Under the pieces are notes generated by a model. It ran no database searches and had not been told where the DNA came from. It worked only from the letters and a program-made list of their open reading frames with translations. The position numbers and the translations under genes were made by a program. Of a stretch of DNA of 64,000 nucleotides, positions 1-8,264 are shown piece by piece. Source of the DNA: JAWKWH01 sp963669415 (lineage in GTDB: Bacteria > Pseudomonadota > Alphaproteobacteria > Rhizobiales > Rhizobiaceae); NCBI GenBank assembly GCA_963669415.2, contig CAXXPS010000002.1, positions 1,798,001 to 1,862,000 on the forward strand, given 5' to 3'. The number at the start of each line of letters is the position of its first letter. Within the stretch, counting starts at the first letter, position 1.

Positions 1-990
1 CATGTTGGCGCGGATATCCGACTGGATTTTCTCAGCCAGTTCCTGAAACACGGTCGAGGTCGTCCGGCCACAGCCCGGACAGGCGGCCACAACCGGCACG
101 AACTGCCGGAAACCCATGGTTTGCAACAATTCCTGAGCCACCTGCACTTCGCGTGTCCGGTCACCGCCGGGCTCCGGCGTCAGGGAGATGCGGATAGTGT
201 CGCCAATACCCTGCTGCAGCAATATGCCCATTGCTGCGGAAGACGCGACAATGCCCTTCGATCCCATCCCGGCTTCGGTCAGGCCAAGGTGCAGCGCATG
301 GTCGGAGCGCTCGGCCAGCATGGTGTAGACGGCAACCAGGTCCTGTACCTGACTGACCTTGGCCGACAGGATGATCCTGTCGCGCGAAAGGCCGATATCT
401 TCCGCCAGTTCAGCCGACAGCAATGCCGATTGCACGATCGCCTCGCGCGTGACCTGTTGCGCTGTCAGGGGTGAACCCTCGTGCTGGTTCTTGTCCATCA
501 ACCGGGTCAGAAGTTCCTGGTCCAGCGAACCCCAATTGACGCCAATCCTGACCGGCTTGTCATGGCGGATCGCCATTTCGACTATATCGGTGAACTGGCG
601 GTCGCGCTTCTCACGAAAGCCGACATTGCCGGGATTGATGCGGTACTTGGCCAGCGTCTCGGCGCAGGCCGGATGATCAGCCAGCAATTTGTGACCGATA
701 TAGTGGAAGTCACCTATCAGCGGTGCATCCACCCCAAGCCGGTCCAGCCGTTCGCGTATTTTCGGCACCGCGGCCGCACTTTCATCCCTGTCGACGGTGA
801 TGCGGACGAGTTCCGAGCCGGCCTTGTGCAGTGCTGCGACCTGCGCGACCGTTGCATCGACGTCAGCGGTATCGGTGTTGGTCATTGACTGCACGACGAT
901 CGGATGATCACCGCCGACATGAACTTCGCCGACAGCGACTGCGACCGATTTGCGCCGGTCAAAGGGTGAAGAATAGTACCCGCTCAACAA
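1..990 (-). CDS. ispG: 4-hydroxy-3-methylbut-2-enyl diphosphate synthase (flavodoxin-dependent), 5' part only
   Basis: This is the N-terminal ~330 codons of IspG/GcpE, the [4Fe-4S] enzyme that makes HMBPP in the non-mevalonate isoprenoid pathway. The reading frame runs off the left edge, so the C-terminal Fe-S domain is not visible. Near the start the translation reads LSGYYSSPFDRRKSVAV, followed by VQSMTNTDTADVDATV and SELVRITVDRDESAAAV, which are typical of the IspG TIM barrel. There is no ATG start: two consecutive TTG codons lie at 988-990 and 985-987, and the GGAGG at 995-999 gives the better spacing (7 bases) to the second. Family members often begin at this residue (M/LSGYYS), which supports a TTG start. 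The gene is separated from the P450 gene by an inverted-repeat element. Confidence 0.9.
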   Translation of the reverse strand, partial: MLSGYYSSPFDRRKSVAVAVGEVHVGGDHPIVVQSMTNTDTADVDATVAQVAALHKAGSELVRITVDRDESAAAVPKIRERLDRLGVDAPLIGDFHYIGHKLLADHPACAETLAKYRINPGNVGFREKRDRQFTDIVEMAIRHDKPVRIGVNWGSLDQELLTRLMDKNQHEGSPLTAQQVTREAIVQSALLSAELAEDIGLSRDRIILSAKVSQVQDLVAVYTMLAERSDHALHLGLTEAGMGSKGIVASSAAMGILLQQGIGDTIRISLTPEPGGDRTREVQVAQELLQTMGFRQFVPVVAACPGCGRTTSTVFQELAEKIQSDIRANM

Positions 991-1021
991 GGTTCCTCCG
1001 GATTGGCAGCAGAATTTGGTC

Positions 1022-1330
1022 TAGAGCGTATCCGGTTAAATGGAATCGTTTGAACGCAGGTAATTTGTGATCTGGCGAGGCGCGGAAGCCGACGCGGTGT
1101 GACCACCGTTAGGCTTTTGCAACGCGGTCCAGAGCGCAAAGTACCAAGTTCAAATGATTGCGGATAGCTCATGAATTTCAACGGCTTGGTGTTGCATTGC
1201 TTGGCGGTCTTTTCCGCTTCAACGGCGTCGAAATCCTCGCACGATATTCATATCGCGCTGCGGCATTCTCCTTGTTGATCCGAAAAATCCCTGCCATCAA
1301 ACCGCTCCCATTTAAGCCGGACACGCTCTA
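1022..1330. repeat. MITE-like element with ~23 bp terminal inverted repeats
   Basis: The two ends of this 309 bp stretch are inverted copies of each other. The left end begins TAGAGCGTATCCGG and continues TTAAATGG. The reverse complement of the right end begins TAGAGCGTGTCCGG and continues CTTAAATGG. The similarity extends more loosely for about 15-20 bases further inside, including TTTGA and GCAGG on both arms. The interior has an ATATCG-type palindrome near 1242-1256 and no convincing reading frame. It fills the ispG-P450 intergenic space. I read it as a non-autonomous repeat of a type scattered in rhizobial genomes; its family name is not known to me. Confidence 0.6.
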
Positions 1331-1379
1331 ACTGCCTGCGAGGTGGCCCACGGGGTGCAATCTGTCAACCGATCACCGC

Positions 1380-2576
1380 TCAGGAAATCCTCACCGGCAA
1401 TTCCGTCAAGGCGCGCAATCCGACCCGTTTGCGCCAGCGAAGATCATCTTGTGAACATGAAAGGTGCATGTCCGCAAAGCGCTGCAGAAGTACTTTGAGG
1501 GCGATCCTTGCTTCCAGCCTTGCCAGTTGATGGCCAAGACAGAAATGCACGCCGGTGCCAAAGGCGATATGCGGATTGGGATGCCGGTCAGGGATCATCT
1601 GTTCCGGCTGGTCAAACACATCAGGGTCGGCATTGGCAGCAGCAAGCAGCGGCACAACCAATTCGCCGTTCGTTACCGTCACACCTTCAATTTCTGTCGT
1701 CGCTCGTGCATGGCGCGGCTTGGTCATCTGAACGGGCGAAACGAAACGGAGAAATTCCTCAACCGCCAAATCCAGTCTGGAAAAATCTTCGGCCAGCCAG
1801 GCTCGCTTGTCTGGCTCGTCCAGCAGCGCCTTGACGGAGCCGGAAATCAGATGGGTGGTGGTTTCATGACCGGCAATCAGCAGCAGGAACGCGGTGGCAA
1901 GCAACTCCTCGTCATTTGCGTGGCCGTCTCTGGCCTCCCTGACCAGTTCGGCGATCAATCCGCTGCCGCCGGTTTGCCGCGCCTCGGCTATTTTGCCGTC
2001 CAGATAGGTTGATAGACGTTTAAGTGCTGGAAACATTCCGACGAAACTCATCAATCCGGTCACGCTTGAGAACGCATTTGCTGTTTTGACGAAGAAGTCC
2101 CTGTCTCCGCGTGGCAGTCCGAGGAGATCGGAGATGACCAGTAGCGGCAGCTGGCGGGCGAAATCGGAGACAATATCGGCCCGGCTTTTGGCAGCCATCT
2201 GATCGGCGAGTTCGTTTGCCGCCGCCTCGATTTCAACTTCCATGGCGACGACATTGCGCCGGGCGAACGCTGCATCGACCAGTGTGCGCAAGCGTTTGTG
2301 TTCGGCGCCATCCGAGGTCAGCATGTTGTTTGCCAGCACTTTCAGCGATCGCGGCATCCACCATTGCAACCCGGCAATGCCGCCTTTGGCCGAGCGTTGC
2401 GTGAAAGTATCGCTGTCTTTTAATACGCCAACCGCGGCTGCATGCGTCGTGGTGACCCAAACCTTGCCCATGATCGGGATTTTGGTGCGCAGCAGCGGTG
2501 CTTCGCCGCGAAGACCGGCGAGAACCGGAAACGGATCGCGATAAAAGGCCTGATCGGTGAGTGTATTCATCCGCAT
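1380..2576 (-). CDS. Cytochrome P450
   Basis: This is a soluble bacterial class I-type P450 of 398 residues, the usual length. The I-helix oxygen-activation motif AGHETTTHLI is at about 235-244, the K-helix ExxR at about 274-277, and the heme-ligand loop FGTGVHFCLGHQLA has the cysteine near 346. These features make it a probable monooxygenase needing separate ferredoxin and reductase partners. No such partners lie next to it, although fdxA occurs 33 kb away. The substrate cannot be told from sequence; the overall style resembles CYP107/CYP109-like enzymes. The ATG at 2576 is preceded by GGAGG at 7 bases spacing. It stands alone between the inverted-repeat element and the divergent aldolase gene. 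Confidence 0.93.
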   Translation of the reverse strand: MRMNTLTDQAFYRDPFPVLAGLRGEAPLLRTKIPIMGKVWVTTTHAAAVGVLKDSDTFTQRSAKGGIAGLQWWMPRSLKVLANNMLTSDGAEHKRLRTLVDAAFARRNVVAMEVEIEAAANELADQMAAKSRADIVSDFARQLPLLVISDLLGLPRGDRDFFVKTANAFSSVTGLMSFVGMFPALKRLSTYLDGKIAEARQTGGSGLIAELVREARDGHANDEELLATAFLLLIAGHETTTHLISGSVKALLDEPDKRAWLAEDFSRLDLAVEEFLRFVSPVQMTKPRHARATTEIEGVTVTNGELVVPLLAAANADPDVFDQPEQMIPDRHPNPHIAFGTGVHFCLGHQLARLEARIALKVLLQRFADMHLSCSQDDLRWRKRVGLRALTELPVRIS

Positions 2577-2637
2577 GATGCGGCCTCCTTGTCCAGTCTA
2601 TTAAGGAAGCATCAGGAAAGTGTTCAAGATGCGATAT

Positions 2638-2649
2638 TCAATCGATTGA
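2638..2649. promoter_or_regulatory. LacI-family-like palindromic operator upstream of aldolase
   Basis: TCAATCGATTGA is a perfect 12 bp palindrome with the AAxCGxTT core typical of LacI/GalR-type operators. It lies about 75 bp upstream of the aldolase start, in the space shared with the divergent P450 gene. In alphaproteobacteria LacI-type regulators such as CceR control central carbon genes, so a site here is plausible. The regulator itself is not in the window. Confidence 0.4.
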
Positions 2650-2724
2650 GAACTGTGTCCGGCCATTCCGTTTCTGCTGGGCATCTGATATCTGCGGCGC
2701 AAAGATTTTATCAGGAGGCACGAC

Positions 2725-3750
2725 ATGAGCGAGCGCATTGAAGACATCGCTGCCGCGATGGTAACCGAAGGCAAGGGAATTCTCGCCGCCGACGAAAGTT
2801 CTGCAACGATCAAGAAGCGGTTTGACAGCATCAATCTGGAATCAACGGAAGACAATCGGCGCGACTATCGCGAGATGCTGTTCCGTGCCGACGAAGCGAT
2901 GCGACGGCATATTTCCGGCGTCATTCTGTTCGACGAAACCCTGCGTCAGAAGGCTGCAGACGGCACGCCGCTCGCAGAACTCATCAAATCCGCCGGCGCC
3001 GTGCCCGGAATCAAGGTCGACGGTGGCGCCAAGCCGCTTGCCGGTCATGACGGGGAAACGGTCACCGAAGGGCTGGATGGCCTGCGGGAGCGGCTCGCCG
3101 AATATTACGGACTTGGCGCGCGTTTCGCCAAATGGCGGGCGGTCATTTCAATTGCTGATGGACTGCCGACATGGGGCGGCGTCAAGGCCAATTCCCATGC
3201 ATTGGCGCGGTATGCCGCGCTGTGCCAGGAGGCCGGAATTGTTCCGATTGTCGAGCCGGAAGTTCAGATGGACGGCAATCCCGGCAATCACTCCATCGAC
3301 CGCTGCGCTGAAGTGTCCGAATGGGTGTTCAAGACCGTTTTTGCAGAGCTCTACGATGCCCGTGTGACGCTCGAAGGCATGGTGTTGAAACCCAACATGA
3401 TCATCGACGGCAAGAATGCCCGCGCTGCGGGAGTGGACGAGGTTGCGGAAAAAACCGTTCGCGTGCTCCGCAGTTCCGTTCCCGCCTCCGTTCCGGGTAT
3501 CGCTTTCCTTTCCGGGGGCCAGTCCGGCGAGGAGGCGACGGCACATCTGTCGGCGATGAACGCCGCCTTTGACATGCCGTGGAAACTGACCTTCTCCTAT
3601 GGCCGCGCCCTGCAGGCTGCTGCGCTGGAGGCGTGGAACGGCAAGGCGGAGAACATCGCCGCCGGCCAGCGAGCCTTCTCCCACCGCGCCCGCATGAACG
3701 GCCTGGCCGCCAAGGGCGAGTGGCAGGCTGAACTTGAGCAGGCTGCTTGA
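2725..3750 (+). CDS. Fructose-bisphosphate aldolase, class I
   Basis: This 341-residue protein is a class I (Schiff-base) fructose-1,6-bisphosphate aldolase, which interconverts fructose 1,6-bisphosphate and the two triose phosphates in glycolysis and gluconeogenesis. The N-terminus has the family sequence GKGILAADESSATIKKRF. The Schiff-base lysine sits in EGMVLKPNMI near residue 222, and FAKWRAV near 134-140 carries another active-site lysine. The SGGQSGEEAT segment is the conserved phosphate-binding loop. An AGGAGG Shine-Dalgarno lies 6-7 bases before the ATG. A strong terminator follows, so it is probably monocistronic. Confidence 0.95.
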   Translation: MSERIEDIAAAMVTEGKGILAADESSATIKKRFDSINLESTEDNRRDYREMLFRADEAMRRHISGVILFDETLRQKAADGTPLAELIKSAGAVPGIKVDGGAKPLAGHDGETVTEGLDGLRERLAEYYGLGARFAKWRAVISIADGLPTWGGVKANSHALARYAALCQEAGIVPIVEPEVQMDGNPGNHSIDRCAEVSEWVFKTVFAELYDARVTLEGMVLKPNMIIDGKNARAAGVDEVAEKTVRVLRSSVPASVPGIAFLSGGQSGEEATAHLSAMNAAFDMPWKLTFSYGRALQAAALEAWNGKAENIAAGQRAFSHRARMNGLAAKGEWQAELEQAA

Positions 3751-3778
3751 CGCGATCTGATATCGGCCACAAATAGAC

Positions 3779-3810
3779 TCGGCCGGGGAAACCTCCGGCC
3801 GATCTTTTGT
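3779..3810 (+). terminator. Rho-independent terminator after aldolase
   Basis: TCGGCCGG and CCGGCCGA form an 8 bp perfect stem with a short loop, followed by TCTTTTG. It lies about 30 bp after the aldolase stop codon and before the next gene on the same strand. Confidence 0.75.
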
Positions 3811-3838
3811 CCGACAATACCGCTTTCAAAGCACTACC

Positions 3839-4558
3839 ATGGACCGCTTGAAACTTCTGCTCACCTGGTTCGGACTGCCGGTCTATATCTGGCAAGGCCT
3901 CGGCGTGCGGCTGCGCACCGAGCGAATACCTCCGCCCGCCGGTCCGCAAACCGGCCGGTTGAAAGGCAAGGGCGAAGAATTCCGGCTGCTGATTTTGGGC
4001 GATTCATCCGCCGTCGGCGTCGGTGTCTCGCACACAAGCGACAATCTCGGCAGCCAGCTGGCGCGGTTTTTAAACGAGGATACAGGCCGTCCTGTCGTCT
4101 GGCGCACCGCAGGTTTCAATTCAGCCACCAGCGGCCAGATCAGGGATCATGTCGTTCCCAATCTTCAACCGGGCGATTGGACCCATATTGCGCTTACAAT
4201 CGCCACCAACGACGTGAAAAACTTTCACACATTGTCGCGTTTCAAGCGCGAGTTCGGCGGATTGATTTATGCGCTGACTGCCCGGTTTCCCAACACCGCG
4301 ATCTATTGGTCGCCGGCGCTCGATATGCGTGAAGTACCGGCGCTACCTTCGCCGATGAATGCGCTTTTGGAGGTCCGGTCCCGGGCGTTCAACAAGCTTG
4401 GCACCCGGCTGTGCTCCGAACGCGGTGCGATCGCCATTGACCGCCTGCAGGAAGTGACGCCGGAAGGCTTTTCAAGTGACGGCTTTCATGCCGGACCGGC
4501 CGGTTATGAATACTGGGCCCGGCATCTTGCGAGCCAAATATTGAAAGACAGTGACTAA
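3839..4558 (+). CDS. SGNH/GDSL-type hydrolase
   Basis: This 239-residue protein is an SGNH-fold esterase/lipase-like hydrolase. Block I is LILGDSSAVGVG with the nucleophile serine near residue 56. The ATNDVKNF segment corresponds to the conserved Asn block, and the C-terminal SDGFHAGPAGY holds the catalytic Asp and His. The N-terminus (LKLLLTWFGLPVYIWQGLGV) is hydrophobic and may be a membrane anchor. The natural substrate is unknown. Its last 4 bases overlap the end of the small convergent membrane-protein gene. Confidence 0.85.
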   Translation: MDRLKLLLTWFGLPVYIWQGLGVRLRTERIPPPAGPQTGRLKGKGEEFRLLILGDSSAVGVGVSHTSDNLGSQLARFLNEDTGRPVVWRTAGFNSATSGQIRDHVVPNLQPGDWTHIALTIATNDVKNFHTLSRFKREFGGLIYALTARFPNTAIYWSPALDMREVPALPSPMNALLEVRSRAFNKLGTRLCSERGAIAIDRLQEVTPEGFSSDGFHAGPAGYEYWARHLASQILKDSD

Positions 4559-4716
4559 CCGCCCGGCCGGATCACCACCGTCAGCGATATCAGGGCAAGC
4601 GCCACCAGCGCGATTTTCCAGAAATCGGAACGCTTTTTCAGCCCCGGCAGGCCGAGCGGCCGGATCAGATGCACGATCATCATGCCGATGACGAGGAAGG
4701 AGAGCACTTTGGTCAT
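4555..4716 (-). CDS. Small two-helix membrane protein (53 aa), unknown function
   Basis: A 53-codon frame on the minus strand begins MTKVLSFLVIGMMIVHLIRP and ends VVIRPGG. It predicts two membrane helices (about 4-18 and 34-48) separated by a short basic loop, GLKKRSDFWK. The coding character (hydrophobic blocks, positive-inside loop, GC-rich third positions) suggests a true small protein. The end overlaps the 3' end of the convergent SGNH hydrolase by 4 bases. The Shine-Dalgarno is weak. I do not recognise a named family. Confidence 0.6.
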   Translation of the reverse strand: MTKVLSFLVIGMMIVHLIRPLGLPGLKKRSDFWKIALVALALISLTVVIRPGG

Positions 4717-4890
4717 TGTGAGCAAAAGGCCACTGAAATCCGCCCCGCGTCAACCCCGCATCCACCTTGATTGCGGCCGTTCTCTGCGCATACACCCAAC
4801 GTCTTGCACCAATAGTCAAATGGACGCCTAAATTGGGCTTGTGTAAGAGTTTGTTGGAAGAAACGAAGGTGCCGGATCAGGAGTGTAGAA

Positions 4891-6792
4891 ATGGCTTCCC
4901 GATATCATGATGTTTATGCAAGCTGGCAGCAGGACCCGGAAGCATTCTGGGACGGCGCAGCGGCTGATATCGACTGGTTCAAACCAGCCGAAAAGGTGTT
5001 TGATCCCGACGGCGGCGTCTATGGCCAGTGGTTTACCGGCGCACAATGCAATACCTGTCATAACGCTATCGACCGGCACGTCGCGGGCGGCAGAGGCGAT
5101 CAGACAGCGCTGATCTATGACAGTCCGATAACGGGCCGCAAACAATCCTTTACCTATGGCGAACTGCTTGATGAGGTGTCCTCGCTGGCCGCTGTCATCT
5201 CCGATGCCGGTGTCGGCAAAGGCGACCGGGTCATCATCTACATGCCGATGATCCCGCAGGCGGCTTTCGCCATGCTGGCCTGCGCCCGGCTCGGCGCGGT
5301 GCATTCAGTCGTATTCGGCGGATTTGCCGCCAAGGAGCTTGCCACACGCATCGACGACTCACAGCCCAAGCTCATCATCTCGGCCTCCTGCGGCCTCGAG
5401 CCGGGCCGCGTCATCGCCTACAAGCCGCTGTTGGACGAAGCCATCGAATTGTCCGCAAACAAGCCGTCGGCCTGCGTCGTCTTCCAGCGTGAGGAAGAGG
5501 TCGCAACCATGATTGACGGGCGCGACATCGACTATGCCGAGGCGGTTGCCAAAGCCAGGGGCCGGGAGGTTCCCTGCGTGCCCGTGGCGGCAACCGATCC
5601 GCTCTATGTGCTTTACACATCCGGCACGACGGGGCAGCCGAAAGGCGTGGTCCGCGACAATGGCGGCCACATGGTGGCGCTTAAATGGACCATGAACGCC
5701 ATTTACGGCATCGAACCCGGCGAAGTGTTCTGGGCGGCGTCCGATGTCGGCTGGGTCGTCGGACATTCCTACATCGTCTACGCGCCGCTTCTGCACGGTG
5801 CGACAACGATCCTGTTTGAAGGCAAGCCTGTCGGCACGCCTGACGCCGGCACGTTCTGGCGCGTCATTTCCGAGCACAATGTGCGGGCACTGTTCACGGC
5901 GCCAACCGCTTTCCGCGCCATCAAGCAACAGGACCCGGAGGGTAAACTGGTCGGCGATTACGACATGTCGTGCCTGCGCACCCTGTTCCTTGCCGGCGAG
6001 CGCGCCGATCCGGAAACCATCAAATGGGCGGAGCAGAAACTCAACGTGCCGGTGATCGATCACTGGTGGCAGACGGAGACCGGCTGGACGATTGCCGGCA
6101 ATCCGATCGGGCTTGGGCAACTGCCGGTCAAATATGGTTCACCGACGGTGCCCATGCCCGGCTACGACATGGCGGTGCTCGACGATGCCGGCCATCCGGT
6201 GCCCGCCGGAACGCTTGGCAATATCGTCGTCAAGCTGCCGCTGCCGCCCGGCAATTTCCCGACGCTGTGGAATGCCGAGGCCCGATTCCGCGAGTCCTAT
6301 CTCGAGGAATTCCCCGGTTACTACAAGACGGCGGATGCAGGCATCATCGACGCAGACGGCTATCTGTTCATCATGGCCCGCACCGACGACATCATCAATG
6401 TCGCCGGCCACCGCCTGTCGACCGGCGCCATGGAGGAAGTGGTCGCCGAACACCCCGACGTGGCCGAATGCGCCGTCATCGGCATCGCCGACGGCATGAA
6501 GGGGCAGATTCCCTGCGGCTTCGTCGTGCTCAATGCCGGGGTCGACCGCGACGACGGCAGCATCGAGGGCGAGGTTGTCAAACTGGTGCGCGGCAAGATC
6601 GGCCCTGTCGCCGCCTTCAAGACCGTGGTGCCGGTGGCGCGGCTACCCAAGACCCGCTCAGGCAAGATATTGCGAGCGACGATGCAGAAGATCGCCGATC
6701 AGGAACCGTGGAAAATGCCGGCCACCATCGACGATCCGGCGATCCTTACCGAGATCAAGGACGCGCTGAACGACCGGGGCATCGGGGTTTAG
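4891..6792 (+). CDS. prpE: Propionyl-CoA synthetase (propionate--CoA ligase)
   Basis: This 633-residue ANL-superfamily acyl-CoA synthetase activates propionate with ATP and CoA. The adenylate-forming motif YTSGTTGQPKG is near residue 245, and HWWQTETGW near 391 is typical of short-chain acyl-CoA synthetases. The C-terminal PKTRSGKILRATM contains the catalytic lysine that is a known acetylation target in this family. The N-terminal QCNTCHNAIDRHV and overall length match PrpE better than Acs. No methylcitrate-cycle or propionyl-CoA carboxylase genes are adjacent, so it appears as a stand-alone gene. A close relative with acetate preference cannot be excluded. Confidence 0.9.
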   Translation: MASRYHDVYASWQQDPEAFWDGAAADIDWFKPAEKVFDPDGGVYGQWFTGAQCNTCHNAIDRHVAGGRGDQTALIYDSPITGRKQSFTYGELLDEVSSLAAVISDAGVGKGDRVIIYMPMIPQAAFAMLACARLGAVHSVVFGGFAAKELATRIDDSQPKLIISASCGLEPGRVIAYKPLLDEAIELSANKPSACVVFQREEEVATMIDGRDIDYAEAVAKARGREVPCVPVAATDPLYVLYTSGTTGQPKGVVRDNGGHMVALKWTMNAIYGIEPGEVFWAASDVGWVVGHSYIVYAPLLHGATTILFEGKPVGTPDAGTFWRVISEHNVRALFTAPTAFRAIKQQDPEGKLVGDYDMSCLRTLFLAGERADPETIKWAEQKLNVPVIDHWWQTETGWTIAGNPIGLGQLPVKYGSPTVPMPGYDMAVLDDAGHPVPAGTLGNIVVKLPLPPGNFPTLWNAEARFRESYLEEFPGYYKTADAGIIDADGYLFIMARTDDIINVAGHRLSTGAMEEVVAEHPDVAECAVIGIADGMKGQIPCGFVVLNAGVDRDDGSIEGEVVKLVRGKIGPVAAFKTVVPVARLPKTRSGKILRATMQKIADQEPWKMPATIDDPAILTEIKDALNDRGIGV

Positions 6793-7012
6793 ATTGTTTC
6801 CGCCGTTTTTTCCCGCAAGGGGATGATGCCATCCGCCCTTGGAGCGCTGGGTCCGCTGCAGAAAGCAGGGTTCTCGGTTTTACTTGCGACAAGAGCGTGA
6901 GAGAAATGACCGGCTAGGGGAAGTGCCGGAAGTCCGCTTCGAGACCATATCGACCGATGCTGCGGATTGCCCGAATGGCCGCTTTCACGTTGCGCTGGAG
7001 GTATTGCTAGCC

Positions 7013-7588
7013 TCACTCAAATACTTCAAACTTGTCAAGCAGCGCCTCGGCGACGTCGCGGATCGACTTTCGCGCTGCAACTGGATCCGCCTTGGCAATG
7101 TCGTACAGAGCTATCATGGCTTCCGATCCTGATGCGGCCGTCAGTCCGTTTACCAGTCGCGTTCTCTTGCTGGGTGACAATTTCGCTGTTTGCAAAGCGT
7201 TCCTGAACATCTCGACACGACGCGCGCCGCGACGGTCACCTGGTCCGTGCACGAGCCACGCATCCAGATTGCGCGCGAGAAACTGACGAAAGGCTGCTTC
7301 ATTGTCGACTGACAGATCGAAGATATAGAGCGCAACGGCGATCGTTTTCTGACGCGCGCCTTTGTATCCCGCGACGACCTCTTCACAGGGAAGTACGGCG
7401 ACGGCCAATCCGGCTTCGTTCGCCAGGACCTGGGGATCGGAAAAGTAACGATAGGCCGTTGCCCGCGAAACGCCTTCCTCCGCTGCCGCCGCTGCAACCG
7501 TGACAGCTTCGCCCCGAGACATCAGATTTCGCGCGCCCGCAAGTATGGCTTCGCGTGTTCGTGATCGTTTGCTTAAACCAGTCGTCAT
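7013..7588 (-). CDS. TetR/AcrR-family transcriptional regulator
   Basis: This ~191-residue protein has an N-terminal helix-turn-helix of TetR type (TREAILAGARNLMSRG, then VSRATAYRYFSDPQVL) and an all-helical ligand-binding C-terminal domain. The ATG at 7588 is preferred over the upstream TTG at 7600, because GGAG lies 6 bases before it. It is divergent from the cupin gene. A perfect palindrome in the shared promoter region is its likely operator, implying autoregulation and control of the cupin/glyoxalase pair. The ligand is unknown. Confidence 0.88.
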   Translation of the reverse strand: MTTGLSKRSRTREAILAGARNLMSRGEAVTVAAAAAEEGVSRATAYRYFSDPQVLANEAGLAVAVLPCEEVVAGYKGARQKTIAVALYIFDLSVDNEAAFRQFLARNLDAWLVHGPGDRRGARRVEMFRNALQTAKLSPSKRTRLVNGLTAASGSEAMIALYDIAKADPVAARKSIRDVAEALLDKFEVFE

Positions 7589-7604
7589 CAGGATCTCCAA
7601 AATA

Positions 7605-7628
7605 AGACACTTGTCTCATATTGAGACA
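7605..7628. promoter_or_regulatory. Overlapping palindromic TetR-type operator
   Basis: TGTCTCA-TAT-TGAGACA (7612-7628) is a perfect 17 bp palindrome. It shares its left half with a second palindrome, AGACA-CT-TGTCT (7605-7616). Together they give three half-sites in a row in the divergent tetR-cupin promoter region. A TATAAT at 7636-7641 with TTGTCT about 19 bp upstream would place the operator over the promoter of the cupin gene. Confidence 0.7.
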
Positions 7629-7679
7629 TATGTATTATAATCGCGTGGATTGAGATGAGAATCAATAATGAGGAATACA

Positions 7680-8147
7680 ATGAACGACGAACGTCACCGC
7701 ACTTATGATGTATTGGGAAATGTAATAAAATTCCTGGCGTATTCTGATGAAACCGAGGGCAAATATTGCGTGATGGAATGCATTGTGCCGAAAGGGGCCG
7801 GCGCGCCTCCAAACATGCATGCGGGCGAAATGGAAACGTTCTACGTATTGGACGGTGAGGTTGCCTTCCACGTCGACGGGGAAGACATCATTGCAAAAAA
7901 AGGTACGTTCTTAAACGTTCCCGACGGCACAATACATGCCTTCTTAGGCGTTTCCGAACAATCACGATTGCTGATTCTCAACGCGCCCGGCGTAATGCAT
8001 GAGAAGTTTTTTACCGACATTGGCGTTGAACTGCCTGAAGGCGCGACGCAGCCGTTGCCGCCGAGCGGACCCCCAGATATTGCAGCACTGGTTGCAAAAG
8101 CATCGAGTTTGGGCATGACAATTCTCGCACCCGACGCAGCACATTAA
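7680..8147 (+). CDS. Cupin-domain protein
   Basis: This 155-residue single-domain cupin has motif 1 around PNMHAGEMETFYVLDGEV and motif 2 around NVPDGTIHAF, which supply a His/Glu/His metal site. The reaction is unknown; relatives include small isomerases, dioxygenases and sensory cupins. The start at 7680 is chosen over 7668 because GAGG precedes it by 6-7 bases. Base composition (AT-richer) and its pairing with a TetR regulator and a glyoxalase-fold protein suggest an accessory stress or detoxification unit, which is inference. Confidence 0.8.
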   Translation: MNDERHRTYDVLGNVIKFLAYSDETEGKYCVMECIVPKGAGAPPNMHAGEMETFYVLDGEVAFHVDGEDIIAKKGTFLNVPDGTIHAFLGVSEQSRLLILNAPGVMHEKFFTDIGVELPEGATQPLPPSGPPDIAALVAKASSLGMTILAPDAAH

Positions 8148-8264
8148 TACGCCTGTCAGCGGGCGGTTGGGGAAATCCATTCGCCGCTGGCGCAAATGGT
8201 GTGACCTAGGTTGCGAATTCCAATCCTGCATCACTTTGATGGCCAAAAGAAAGGATCGCCTGCC

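Noticed and set aside
6793..7012. Short 25-codon frame and small hairpins between prpE and tetR
   Set aside because: No Shine-Dalgarno of note, no conservation evidence; looks like ordinary convergent intergenic DNA.
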